Shown in pieces: positions 47,923 through 59,070 of a stretch of DNA of 64,000 nt. The position numbers were made by a program, and so were the translations under genes. The stretch lies in assembly GCA_025738555.1 (NCBI GenBank), contig JAOVFP010000009.1, forward strand, positions 2,480,001 to 2,544,000, read 5' to 3'. The stretch is from Cyathus striatus. Lineage: Eukaryota; Basidiomycota; Agaricomycetes; Agaricales; Nidulariaceae. The notes below the pieces were generated by a model that was given only the letters and a program-made list of their open reading frames with translations, was not told where the DNA came from and made no database searches. Within the stretch, counting starts at the first letter, position 1. Each line of letters opens with the position of its first letter.

Positions 47923-48831
47923 TAGCCACGCTCAAAGTTGAGCTACCACTTTGGTAGCTCGAGCTACTTACGAAAAGTGGTAGGTGGCAGTGCACCTGCC
48001 TAAAGCGGTGAATTTGAGAGTCCGATGTGACAAAGTTGTGACACTCCATGAAAATGATATGTCGTACCTCTTCCAGCACTCATCGCGTTATTAACAGGTC
48101 TGAACCACCGTACTACACGAGGGCATTTGCCTTTCCTTACTATAGCAGATCTAAAAATACTTTTTGACTGTGCGCTTAAATGCTGTTAAATCTGTTTGCA
48201 TGAAATCTCACTAGCAGGTGAAAAGTGGGAATAAGCACAATGGAGTAGATGGAGACAATGTGCTCATCACTGCATTATGAGACACAGGGAGAGCACCAGG
48301 CAAAACCGGAGATTCTTCTGTATGTCACGAGAATTTCAAGACAGCAGCAAGTGCCAAAGGAGAAGTGGTGTTCAATGAGCCGTTAGCAGTAGAGGAGGCA
48401 AGGGTGTAAGGCATAACAGGCGAATTCTCAGATTGATGTCGACAATGATATGCCTGACCTTGTGCTCATTGGTACAGGCGATGTTGAGGACGGCAAGGTA
48501 GACGATGGCGTGTAATTATTGCCAGACACGAGCACAGTGTATCTTTCATGTCACGAGCGTCAGGCACCGGGGCAAGCTATATTTTGGAATATGCATACCT
48601 GAATACATCAGCACACTCTGTCTAAAGATCACCAAGTCCTTCACTACCTAAAGATATTTGCAACGTATGTGTATTATTGGCCAACCCAGATTTTGACCAT
48701 TTCGCGTTCGGGGCAGCGTGACATTGAATGCGTCGGACTCTCAAATTCACCGCTTTAGGCAGGTGCACTGCCACCTACCACTTTTCGTAGCTCGAGCTAC
48801 CAAAGTGGTAGCTCAACTTTGAGCGTGGCTA
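47923..48831. mobile_element. 909-bp element with about 100-bp inverted ends
   Basis: The first and last ~100 bp are near-perfect inverted repeats beginning TAGCCACGCTCAAAGTTGAG; the left arm has a four-base extra 'ttac'. It splits a sequence homologous to 49.88-49.92 kb (left flank CTACTGCATATAG, right flank CTTTTTACTTACGG). The duplication length is ambiguous because TA is part of the palindromic ends. The interior shows no transposase. Confidence 0.75.
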
Positions 48832-48870
48832 GTATCAGCTTTTTACTTACGGAATTTACATTCCTCGAGT

Positions 48871-48957
48871 CATCCAAATACACTTCCATTCCCGCTTGAG
48901 ACGACTCCGAATTAGTCGCGTTGTCGTTATAGAACCGAACGCACCTTCGAAGGGCAA
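48871..48957 (-). pseudogene. MYND-gene fragment (third copy)
   Basis: About 87 bp match the middle of the last exon of the gene at 50026-50859 (50197-50283): AAATACA(C/T).TCCATTCCCGCTTG and TCTTCGAAGGGCA-type blocks. It is only a fragment, joined to the right end of the split repeat copy. This suggests a tandem repeat unit of [R segment + MYND gene]. Confidence 0.7.
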
Positions 48958-49009
48958 CCATAGTAGACCGAAATTATTGACTTAGTCCCAATATCATTGC
49001 TTATCATTG

Positions 49010-49920
49010 TTCACAGTTATAACTTATTTACGTGAAAGCCATCCACATCGACCGTGTATATACTGCCAGTGCTTATTACTATCAATCTAATCCATTGTTC
49101 CAGAGAGCGTCTTAGGGCTCTCGTTGCTAAACTGAAGTTGTTGCCAGTATAGCTCAAATGCGTGGGACGGGTATTAGTACATAGGGATCTAATCAATACC
49201 GTACATTCCTTTTATATCTACTTATAATACTACAGGATTTATAAAACGACGTCATGTAGTAAGTTTAAACCTTTCTTTTGTAACACCACAGTCATTATTG
49301 TGATATTGTCGTACTGCAGTACTTTAAATGTATGATCGCATTACAGCAAGGATTCGCCCCCTTCATAATTCATGATTCTGAAGATAGTTTTCATCTTTTT
49401 TGAAAAGTACTTAATATATGCCAGAGCCGAAGCACTTAAAGACGAAGGATGCAAAATATGAATATCTGGTCTTGGACATCTACAAAGTTATTCGCTCCTT
49501 GGTAATTATTCAACGTCTCATTCCGACAACCTTGCGCTCTCAGCTGTAGTTATCATAATCACGTCTTCTCTGCACTGGCATGCACAGAGCATCATCAACG
49601 TCATTTAAGTAACACCAGAGCAAAAACGGTCCCAATAGTGTACCTGGATCAGAGGATAATATTAAGATTCCTCCCGCAACATAACTTGTGGACCCTTGGG
49701 ACTACGGCTAGGAATACCAGTACTTACTACCCTGCCTTTTAGCACCATGAATCATAACTGAAAATGATGAGTCCAGTAGTGCAGTTACATCTGATTTACT
49801 GACTTTCTATGAGAGCGTTATAGAATAGTGGTCGATGTCCCTTATACATCTCACAATCATCCTGCCAAGGGTTCGCTTTCCTTGTAATGCATTTTGCAGT
49901 TGTCTTTAACTTTTTCACTT
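49010..49920 (+). repeat. Uninterrupted copy of the repeat segment R
   Basis: This segment matches, in order, 37.96-38.37, (inverted) 42.31-42.56, 42.57-42.83 and 47.77-47.92 kb. Here it is continuous and CpG-rich, so it serves as the reference for the insertions seen in the other copy. A short plus-strand relic at 49430-49456 (EALKDEGCKI then stop) corresponds to the end of the peptide encoded by the inverted-repeat arms. Confidence 0.7.
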
Positions 49921-50025
49921 ACGAGACGTATCCAGGAAAAGGATGCAAATGCCGCCGAAAGGGTAAAATCGGATGTACATGATCATAAATCATCCATATA
50001 TCCAATGCACACAACCAATCCCACT

Positions 50026-50859
50026 TCACATCGCAAACCCATCCCTAACCATCTTCTTCATATTCCACTCCCAATCCGGACTCTTCGGAGCCTCCATAAT
50101 ATTAAAATCGGCCTGATACCCATCTGGCACCATCCTCACAATCTTAAAAAGCGGAATAAAAAGGAGCACAAGGGTACTATACAAATACACCTTCCGCTCA
50201 TTCAAATACATCTCCATTCCCGCTTGGGACGTTTCTGGATTAGTTGCGTGGTCGTTGTAGAATCCAAAGGCTTCTTCGAAGGGCAGGATGGCGGTGTGTT
50301 CGATTGTGAATCCGCGCGTTACGTCCTTTGGACGTGTGACGTTTGCGTTTGTGAATGCAGGTTGGAGGAATACGCATAGGGCGTGTGTTTGCCAGAGGTA
50401 TTCGGTTGGTTTGGATGCTAGTGCGTGCACTGCTGATGCGGAGAGGAGGGGGCGGTTTACCTAGAGTGGAATGGTGTGAGGGTGGGGTGGTGGAGGGAAG
50501 ATTGATTGACTCACTTGTGTCCATTTCTTTATCATCTTATCGACGTCTCCGGGTGAGTACCCTCCAGAAGTCTCCTTCGACGCCCGTAAGAGCTCTCTTG
50601 AAGAGGCTGTTAGGATGCATCCGGGTTTATGTCGTTTCCAGTCTTTCGTCTGACATTCTTTACTCTACAGGCCCGATGTGGAAATAAGCAATCTTCATAG
50701 CAGAAAAGAGAGCGTCTGACGACTCACGCAGTAATACGCCGTCCTGCACTTCCCACAACAGAATAACTTGGTATTCGATTGTTTGATGTTACACTCGACG
50801 TGTTGGCATTCGCGGGATTCTTGTGCGAAGGGTATCTTGTGGAGTGGGACGGAGGGCAT
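50026..50859 (-). CDS. MYND-type zinc-finger protein
   Basis: Three exons on the minus strand, 50859-50728, 50664-50515 and 50460-50026, joined by 63-nt and 54-nt GT..AG introns, give 238 aa. The zinc finger fills residues 18-60: C18, C23, C35, C38, C44, C48, H56 and C60, with the usual YYCSKECQ and DWKRHKPGC. The first pair is C-x4-C rather than the commoner C-x2-C. MYND fingers mediate protein-protein contacts. The rest of the protein (145 codons, with GFTIEH and a hydrophobic LVLLFIPLFKIVR stretch) has no recognised domain. The ATG chosen is the only one just upstream of the finger. Stand-alone MYND proteins are expanded in Agaricomycetes. A dead paralogue and a fragment lie at 35.4-36.2 and 48.9 kb. 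Substrate and pathway are unknown. Confidence 0.88.
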
Positions 50860-50989
50860 GATGGTATGCGATCGCTGGATGATGCGATGCAAATGCTGAG
50901 TAAGTCGTTCCGGGAGTATGGGTCAAGACGACGACGGACTGTTAGGTTGGTTCGTGACGGGGTATGCAATCAGGATACACAGAGATAGC

Positions 50990-52500
50990 TGATGGAAGAA
51001 GGGAATGTGAGTACTACAACCTGGCAGTAGTGATGGTTCCTGTCAAGGAGTTCATTTTGAGGTTGAGGTGCTCGACAGGACACAGCCTGGGGACTTGCAG
51101 GGGTGCACAGCTTTGAGTCGGCTGAGGCAAATGCCGACGGAGCTTACATAAATAAAAATTTGAATCTCAGCAACCTTAGACGCCCGTGACCCGTCCGCGT
51201 CGCTGCTTCAACGCTCTCCAGTTTATCTTCCACTTCATTCAAATATACCATGTATACTCTGTACACCAGGAGATGTCGAACATCCTACAAATGAACGTCT
51301 GCAAGTATAAATGAAGTTATACCGAGGATTTATACCAAGGCTTACCATTACGCCACGAAGCGGCACGTGGAGCAGCGGAACAAAGGAAATGTTTACTTGG
51401 TAATAGCCATCGCGAACAGCTCTGCAGCGCTGCAAGATACATCTATTATCTTCTACTCGACGTTTCTAATTGCAACTCTAGTTGTCTTCTCACTCTCGAA
51501 ACTACACCTATGTGTCAAATAGCGTCTACGCCAGGAACTTCGGACCACAGCTCAAATACCCCTTCTAGATGCATCCTGCTCCATCGACCCCTGGTTCTGC
51601 CTCAAGTTCCCTTCCACAAACCCGGCCAGTGATACGCTCAGCATAATTCAAACTAACAAAAACCACCTTGCATTTGCTGAGGCTGAGTTCTATTGCCCTT
51701 CATAGCGCCCATACGCGAGTCCCTAGAGTCCATATTCCCCTCGCCGACAATGTCACCAGTACCTTCACCGAGGCCTTTCGAGCGCGCGGCGCTGATTTTG
51801 CTCTGTCCACCTACTCCCTCTTGTCTTCCTGATTGAGCTAAGTTCGTTGCGCCCATTGGGTTTCCTAACTGCCGTCACGATGAATTAGACGTGATAGGTA
51901 CGGATGGATGACGAAAATGGTACGCACGCTTTCTTTCATGCCTCCTTTAGATTCATGGTAGTGCCCGGACATTTCGCTGTGCGTTACTGTTGGTAACGTT
52001 GACGATATTGTGGATGAAGACGAACCTGGCTTTTGAAGAGTCCATGTTGGGTACAGATTCAGCTGGTTTATTAGTGATCGTAGTGGTACGGAATTGGTGG
52101 CTTCGCATCCCATGAATAGAAAGTTCATGTCTCTTATACTCCTCAAAAACGTTAACATCATAATGATGCTACTAATATCTCCTAGTGGTCTCGTGTAGAA
52201 AAAGACGCGCCTCGTCATCAAAGTAATTCATTCCATGCCAAGATACACAAACAAATTAAGGTCCAAACGTCAGTAAGTACCAGCCACTAGTACGCAATCC
52301 GATCGTTACGTTGACACCACGTTATTACGAACCCATTCTAGACCTCAATCAAGGCGATATACCCTATCGCAAACGTCAGTCTCAGTACCACAAAGGACAA
52401 AAGAAGCGCTTACTCTATATCGAACATCCAATTATCAGCCGTACACTTTCCCGACCCAAATCGATGCACATCAACACAAGTGTTATAAACGTCATTTGCT
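50990..52500. other. Mostly intergenic; one weak small gene candidate
   Basis: Apart from the 51653-51856 frame below, no exon structure or motif is convincing. A longer minus-strand frame (52221-51865) lacks recognisable features. Confidence 0.4.
51653..51856 (-). CDS. Hypothetical small hydrophilic protein
   Basis: A 67-codon frame starting MGATNLAQSGRQEG is Gly/Ser/Arg-rich, hydrophilic and without cysteine until its last residue. Its composition is coding-like for a small stress-type fungal protein, but no family is recognised and no splice partner is certain. It could be chance. Confidence 0.3.
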   Translation of the reverse strand: MGATNLAQSGRQEGVGGQSKISAARSKGLGEGTGDIVGEGNMDSRDSRMGAMKGNRTQPQQMQGGFC

Positions 52501-52511
52501 AGCGTAGCCTA

Positions 52512-53166
52512 TCATCGATGCGTTAACTGTAAGCCTGCCAATGACACTACGTCACAGCAATAACTTGAACCCACCCAATTGTAACTAGGAAATTCAAACT
52601 GAATATCATCGTCCAGATTCCTCCACATGTACGCGCAAGACCCGTAAGACGCAGTGAGGTAGTCGTCTGGATCGACGAAGATCGCTGCCCAATCGGTCAA
52701 TGTCGTCAGCATAAGGTACAGTATAATCACACAGAAAAAGAGACTAACACCCTTGATTCCCTCTCAAATAATTATATACAAGATTACAATCCTCCCTCAC
52801 CGGAGCCTTCGCATACCCACCACTACAAGTCATCATACTACACGTCGTCTGGCTCTGACAGACGGGGAAGGACTTGATACAGTAGTCCTGTTGACGTTCT
52901 GCGAGTTTCGCAGGAGGTGGGGATAGATGGTGCGGGCCTTCGAGGCCTGGAACGAGTGTGGTTTTGAATGGGGGCTGTTCATCGGGGATGACGCGTTGGA
53001 ATCCTCCTGGGCAGGTGTAGGTCGTCATGTTGACGGGCCCTACCATTTTGCTTTCTTTGAGGATGGCGTCTGTTGTGCATTTGATTGAGCCTTCGGCATG
53101 GGCCAGTGGTCCAGCTCGAGCAAGCGCAAACAGCGCAATGAAAGAAGAAGCGAGGAGGAAGCGCAT
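52512..53166 (-). CDS. Small secreted cysteine-rich protein
   Basis: Two exons, 53166-52749 and 52684-52512, with a 64-nt intron (donor GTTAGT, branch TGCTGAC, acceptor GGCAG) give 196 aa. The start at MRFLLASSFIALFALARA gives a typical signal peptide. In-frame ATGs further upstream overlap the TATA box at 53250-53256 or would bury the signal. The mature part has ten cysteines, an even number that would suit disulfide bonding, and an NMT glycosylation site near residue 46. It includes TCPGGF, CQSQTTCSMMTC and a C-terminal YCCD. No catalytic domain is visible. It fits the class of fungal small secreted proteins and effectors; the role is inferred from this only. Confidence 0.8.
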
Positions 53167-53249
53167 TTTCGAAGCAGCCAGAACGAGAGCGCACGGACTA
53201 TTGGGAAAGGAAGAATACTCAACCGCCATAATACACTCTCCTGCTGTTC

Positions 53250-53256
53250 GTTTTAT
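53250..53256 (-). promoter_or_regulatory. TATA box of the secreted-protein gene
   Basis: TATAAAA on the minus strand lies about 84-90 nt before the ATG at 53166, a good spacing. It argues against the more upstream in-frame ATGs. Confidence 0.5.
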
Positions 53257-53403
53257 ACTTGCTTTCATTGTGCTTCTCAAATTGATCCTTCCGAGATTGA
53301 ATGTATTGGTAAAAATTTCGATGGAAAGGAAGGAATTGAGGTAATAAAATCGATAATAAAGTTTCCTCAAAGTTAGAAGTTTGCTTGTTCTGGTGAGATT
53401 CAT

Positions 53404-56400
53404 CTTTTTGTTACCATTGTGACCGGAAGGATTCTTATTATGAAGTACGGAGTCTCGAAGGTGTGCTTATTCAATTGAACGACGTGGAACTCTGCGTTAC
53501 CGGGATGGATAGCGTCGGTATCTATTTGGTATAAATGAGGTGTGTAGCCCATCCTCATCAATTGATCTAACGAATTTCAATTTATAAAGCATAACCTCGA
53601 CGCCTTCTCTCATGTTCTGGTCCGTAGGCTTTCCGAGGACACCTGTGTAAACCTATTAGCGCACGCTTCCCAACTTCCTCAGCTTGCCACCACTCACACG
53701 AGGATCTTCCCAATATTCCAAGGACCACACTGATTATCTCTATTTTCAGTTCCACATAGAATACCGCTTCTTTATCCTGGCGTTTCGTGCTCGGAACCAG
53801 GATATGGTTAATTGTAGCTTCTCAGCCTGATTGGACGGACTCGGTCCACCTAGGAGAAATCAAAGGAGTCCGGTTTGGGTTGATGGGCGTGTCTTCTAAG
53901 GAGCTTTAAGCCACCTCGGATTGAAGCTAAGCTTGCTTTCATCCGATACTTTCATCCGATACTTTGAGAGTATTATTCCATCTTGCATGGACGTCCAGAC
54001 TCGTGGGTATTAGGGTAATGCGGTCAGCAGTCGTATGACACCATATGATTGCTTTGATCCGGCTTAATACGTGCACAGTAGTATCACTCAAATTAACGTC
54101 CATATTAGATACAGCACTCGCAGTGTCGGTGTTCACGGTAGGTATATTTAATTTGACCATCGGAAAAACGTACGATATTTTTGAATCTTGAGAGGCCACA
54201 ATTAAATCGCGCCTGGAGCCGCCGATTCTGTAGATGACGTTGACACTACCCCCCGCCGCCTGATTTGATCAAGAACGAGGCGCAGTGGCTCGCCCAGAGG
54301 AGACGGCAATAGTGTCATACGCCGCGCCTGGAATCGATTTTGTTGGTCTCACAGTGTAATAATAATAATTTGTGGGAGTATCCGTTCTCTATGGTTCACT
54401 GAATGAGGCAACGACAAAGGCTGGTTTGATGAAAAATCAGGAACGAGATGGGACGTACATACTAGGATCCGCTGGGGAAGCCGTGATGGTGTAGGACAAT
54501 ATCTCTAGGATCAATGTCAGAATTCACAGAGCGTAGAAAGAGCGGTGTATATGTGCACTTGGGGTTTTCCCCAATGGTGCAGTAATGAGTATTAAATAGT
54601 TTTCTTGATGATATCTAAATGAGCAATGCCTTGAAAAGGAGCTCTGGCCCGAACTCCGTACTATAATGCAGTGGGCGTCAATTACGCTATTATGGCATGA
54701 TGGCTAGGACATACGTGAAGAATGTGTAGTTCAATATAATAGTTACTAATATGCGCATACTTGTGATGGCGCACAAGTCACATTATATAGTACACTTTCC
54801 ATGAAGCATGAGATGAAGTCCTGATCATCCAGTAAAGAGTCAAAGACGAATGATAATCATTTTGAACCCCAATCAAAAATTAAATCCCTCCTAACAGGCG
54901 AGATGGGCCAGTATATCCATAACTAGATACGCTACGGTATGCATCACAAAGCCTACCACACGCATCAATTCTGATACATATGTCAGCCTATGTGAGCGGG
55001 GAGTGCAACAGCGAGGGCGATCGTGATCGTGATGCGGCTTCAGGAACAACAAGACAAACTTGGAACAAATCAGTGAGCACGCGGCACAAGGCTGCTTAAC
55101 GCCAGAGTGCAATCTAGACAGTCAAATATTTCGGATAATCGGGACGCTCTGGAGTCCATAATGTACAATTGGGAAAGTGTGCGCGGTGTAAACCGCCGAT
55201 TGAAAAATTGCTGGAAGTATATGAATGATTTATCCCGAGGTCGTTCACTTTGATTTTAAGACTCTATGATAATTAGATCTTGAACACAGGCTTTAAATGA
55301 TTTCGGAGTAATCTCCTCATCCGCATGGTGGTGTATACCATCACTCTGAACGGTGTACGCGGTATACAGTACAAACCAACCCAATGGTATATGTGGGTCT
55401 GAATTTATTCTATTATGGTATTTTAGTAGAAACACCTTAACATGAGCTACGTAAGGAGATGTCTCCGTAGACTGAATGTCAACGGGATGGGTCTAATGAA
55501 AAAATACAATTAAGGAACTGTGGTCCGGGATCATTTGGCATACACAGGCTTAGCATTCTGCGTCTAGAAATTGCATCAGATTTCAGAGGAGCGCTCGACG
55601 AAGAAAGAGCGGATTTGTGTATATTTATCCCCAATAGTTTAGTTAGTCAGGGTTGCATATTTACTTTTTAAGTAGTTTCCTGAAAGAGGAGATTCAGGTC
55701 TGTACGAAAATAGCGATAAGAAAAGTAATGAGAACTCGAATTGGTACTGTATAAGTACACGCAGTGGTACACATAGTTAATGTATCTTTATCTCATACTT
55801 ATAATCTTTGACAAAAGGAACTCCTTACTCCGGATGTCCGAAGACGATGAAGGATAGCCATCAGAAAGCAAGACGGAGCGGCATACCGTACCGCATCCCT
55901 AAACCCACCACAAACCCGAGAAACCATGTACATATGTATGCAATCCACCAAGTAGTGACAATTTACCCAGATGTAGGTTAATGATAATAAATGATATGTT
56001 ATCTTATACAGCAGCCTCCAAAGTCTTCTGAGCAGGCGCATCAAGCATCTTAGAGCGCAAGTTAACATTAAATGGAAACCAGGGCACGATAAAACTACCA
56101 CGCATAAGTATGCCATCCTATGAGCACGGAGAAAGTGAAATCTGACACGATCGATGATGCAGAATTAGGAACAAGGTTCTTGTGAGGAACAAATCGGAGA
56201 ACACAGCGCCAAAGTCTAGAAGGTCGGTATTTTAGGAACTCGGGGAACAATGGAAATATACGCACAATGTTTACCATCTTAAATAGCTGATTGAAGTACA
56301 TTGTAAGTGTAGCAAAAAAACTTCAGCATATGAACACTTTATACAGGTGAATGCATTATTCCGTGTAAGTTTCAGGTCCACGTTTTCGATTTTTCATTTC

Positions 56401-57085
56401 GAACGATAAATAGTTTATGAAAAGATATTTTTCTTGGAGATACAAGAACAAGAAATGTTTAGGTATGGTATTGTATGGAGCTATTTCTTGAACGAGGCTG
56501 AATCCTGAAGTAAGAATATGCCAGCTAATGGAATTCATGCATTGACACGTACTCGTAAGAATGTGAACATGCACATGAAGCGATTAATTAAACGAGACAT
56601 CTAAGGACGGTTGATGAGGAACACTCAACTTCAGGTGAACCCAATCATCATCCACCGGCGAGACCCTGTACATTCCTGTACCAAAATAACGTCACTCGGT
56701 AAACCAGCCACGCGATATATCCTAGGCGAGCGGGGTAAGCAAAGCGACGATCGTAGATGGCACCTGCCGGGCAGGAAAATTGTGAGTCGTGATAAGTGGG
56801 GCAAATCGGAGCGTACGATGCACATTGGCCGGAGAGTTTTGCGAAGTCTAGACGGTCGTTTGTGCTCGGGTGCTCGGGAATCGGAAACTGCAGGAGCGCG
56901 ATTTTTGGAGGCATATGAAAAAACGCAACCGGTATCGTAGGATATCGTTCTTAATTTTAGAACCAGATAGAGGAATCGTAGTGCATGCCTTAGCGAACAG
57001 GAAAATTAAAGAAGTATGGGAGAACTTCGGTGAAGTACGCCTGCGCCTTTTAATGAGTTATGAATTAAACCTAAGCTTCTTAAAC
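53404..57085. other. Long intergenic stretch, no confident gene
   Basis: Only one weak coding remnant (53939-54388) stands out. The rest is AT-rich with normal CpG and short frames without motifs. Confidence 0.4.
53939..54388 (-). pseudogene. Possible decayed exon of unknown family
   Basis: One minus-strand frame runs from an AG acceptor near 54388 (reading YYYYTVRPTKSIPGAAYDT) through a single TGA at 54269-54271 and on to YRIGGSRRDLIVASQDSKIS, ending at 53939. The composition is protein-like on both sides of the stop. I do not recognise the family; it may instead be a chance frame. Confidence 0.3.
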
Positions 57086-57087
57086 TA

Positions 57088-57685
57088 CAGTAGAACGCCT
57101 CATAACCCATACCCCTCGGGAGGTAGCTCGGGCTATGGCTTTTTAGGAGCTATGGAATAGGTGGAACGTACCACCCGTGGGAATTTTATTTCGGCAGACA
57201 AACAACATAACAGATTCAACAATCATTGCAATTTTTGTATGATACCGTATATAAATGTAGTTAATAACCAAAGCACAGTCAGTGTAAGTAGTGTAAATTG
57301 ACACATACCCATATCAGCAAGCCATGTGTTATAACATACCTTTTATTGCCTGAATACCTATGTAGGGTCGATCAATTATTAGAATATTGTGGGAGTGAAT
57401 TCATGAATAATAAATGTGTAAACTGTAGTATGATTCAAGTATGGCTACTGTGATCCACAAAATTGTAGTTAATTTCCTATGTATACTACATACAGGGTCG
57501 TTTGACTACCATATATAGTAACCAAACCTATGGGTTTTTTTTCACGAAGGGGTATGGGTATGGGGTATGGCTAAATTATGGGTTTTTACCAAAATCCCCT
57601 GCCTCCCAACTCGGGAGCCATCAAATGCCATGGGATATAAGGAGTTATGGGTTTTCTGGGGTATGGGTTAGGAGGCGTTCTACTG
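57088..57685. mobile_element. 598-bp MITE flanked by TA (Tc1/mariner, pogo/Fot1-like ends)
   Basis: The inverted ends of about 28 bp begin CAGTAGAACGCCTC and continue TAACCCATACCCC, with one mismatch. TA flanks both ends (57086-57087 and 57686-57687). The CAGTAGAAC start plus TA duplication is typical of pogo-group elements. Subterminal 'atgggtatggg' repeats occur. No transposase. Confidence 0.85.
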
Positions 57686-57689
57686 TATA

Positions 57690-59070
57690 ACAAAAGGCAC
57701 CAAGACATCTATCGCGATACGGATCCAAATTTCGAAGATAAAATTAGACCTAAAGGAATTTCCAAGACGTGGGACTGCGCTCGACATGAAGGGATAGGCG
57801 CGGAACCGAAGGAAGTGATCATCATCAAGATACCAATTGCCAACGTCGAGCGACCCTCACCAACACGCAGAGCTGAGAGCGGAGGGCAGTCATTTCGCTA
57901 AGGACTAAGCAGGTAAGATAGCTGCAGCTTTACCGGTAAAGTGTCCCTGAAGATAAATCTTGAAAGTGAGTGATGAGATGGTACTTGACTCTAGACTGCC
58001 CGAGGCCTGTATGTTATGGCGATCGGAGGAATCGGGCGGTCGACGTTTGGCTTAGCAACGACGGATCTTATGAAACGGACACGCAGAGAGTAAAAAAACA
58101 GAGCAGATATTTGCACGATTGGGCCTCCAGGAAATCAATTTTGAAGCTGTCTTGTGCATGGTAGGAGGGAGAACGGGAAGGGTGGGAGAGAGGTGACAAA
58201 CTCGCTAAGCGCCAAGTGCATAAGCGGGATCTATGATTGTTTCCCACGGTTGAAAAATAATCACAAAGTCGAAATTTCGAAATTCCCAAATTCTGCTTCC
58301 ATCATCCCCGCACGGCGCAAGACCTCCAGACCTCCAGACACAACTTGTCGAGTTTCAAATATCCTTTCGGAGACTTGGTCTAAATGGCTTTCTGGACTTC
58401 TATCTTCTATTACTCCACTGAGATCTGCTGAGATGTGCAATCGTACCGTTGGCCGAGAATCAAGATGCACCACTTGGGAGCATGCTAGTGCGCCCGTGAT
58501 TTCTGATCTTGTTGCGCTAGCTACAAGTTCTTTTTTTCTCTTTCATGCAGCGTAATGTGAGTCTCACTGTTCATATTGAAAGTCTCATTTCCTGAAACTA
58601 TCGTCAGACCATATCATAGAATTCTAAAACGTTTTCTTGGCTTAAAGAAATGATCTGCACATTGCAAAAGGGACACCGTACCTCATCCACTGGGGAAAAA
58701 CACGAGGGAGGGCACAATACGGCGATTACAGACCCAAGTACCGTAAAAATCAAATCAACTGATCGAACGCCGAAATTCCACTCAGACGCGACATAACGCC
58801 GACCACAAAATTTATTCTCTTCATATGTATCCCGCCCACTCCCGGTATCGAGCCCCCTCAAGGCCTCGGTTCTGCCTGGGCACACCCCACTCCCGCCCCT
58901 GACTACCATTCGCACTTGAAAGCCCCTTCCGTCCCATCTCTCGTGGCTTCGATTTCTTTTTACCTCCTTCTCAAATTTCTCTTCTTAACGATCATCCGTC
59001 GCTCTTCCATCCTTGCGTGACCCCGAACCCTTCTTATCTTGCGTCGTCCGCTCAAGGCCTCACTGATACA
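57690..59070. other. Intergenic and 5' region of the monooxygenase gene
   Basis: Frames around 58154-58555 lack motifs. The last ~150 bp before 59071 are pyrimidine-rich (for example TTTCTTTTTACCTCCTTCTC at about 58953), as often seen in highly used fungal promoters. No clear TATA box. Confidence 0.45.
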
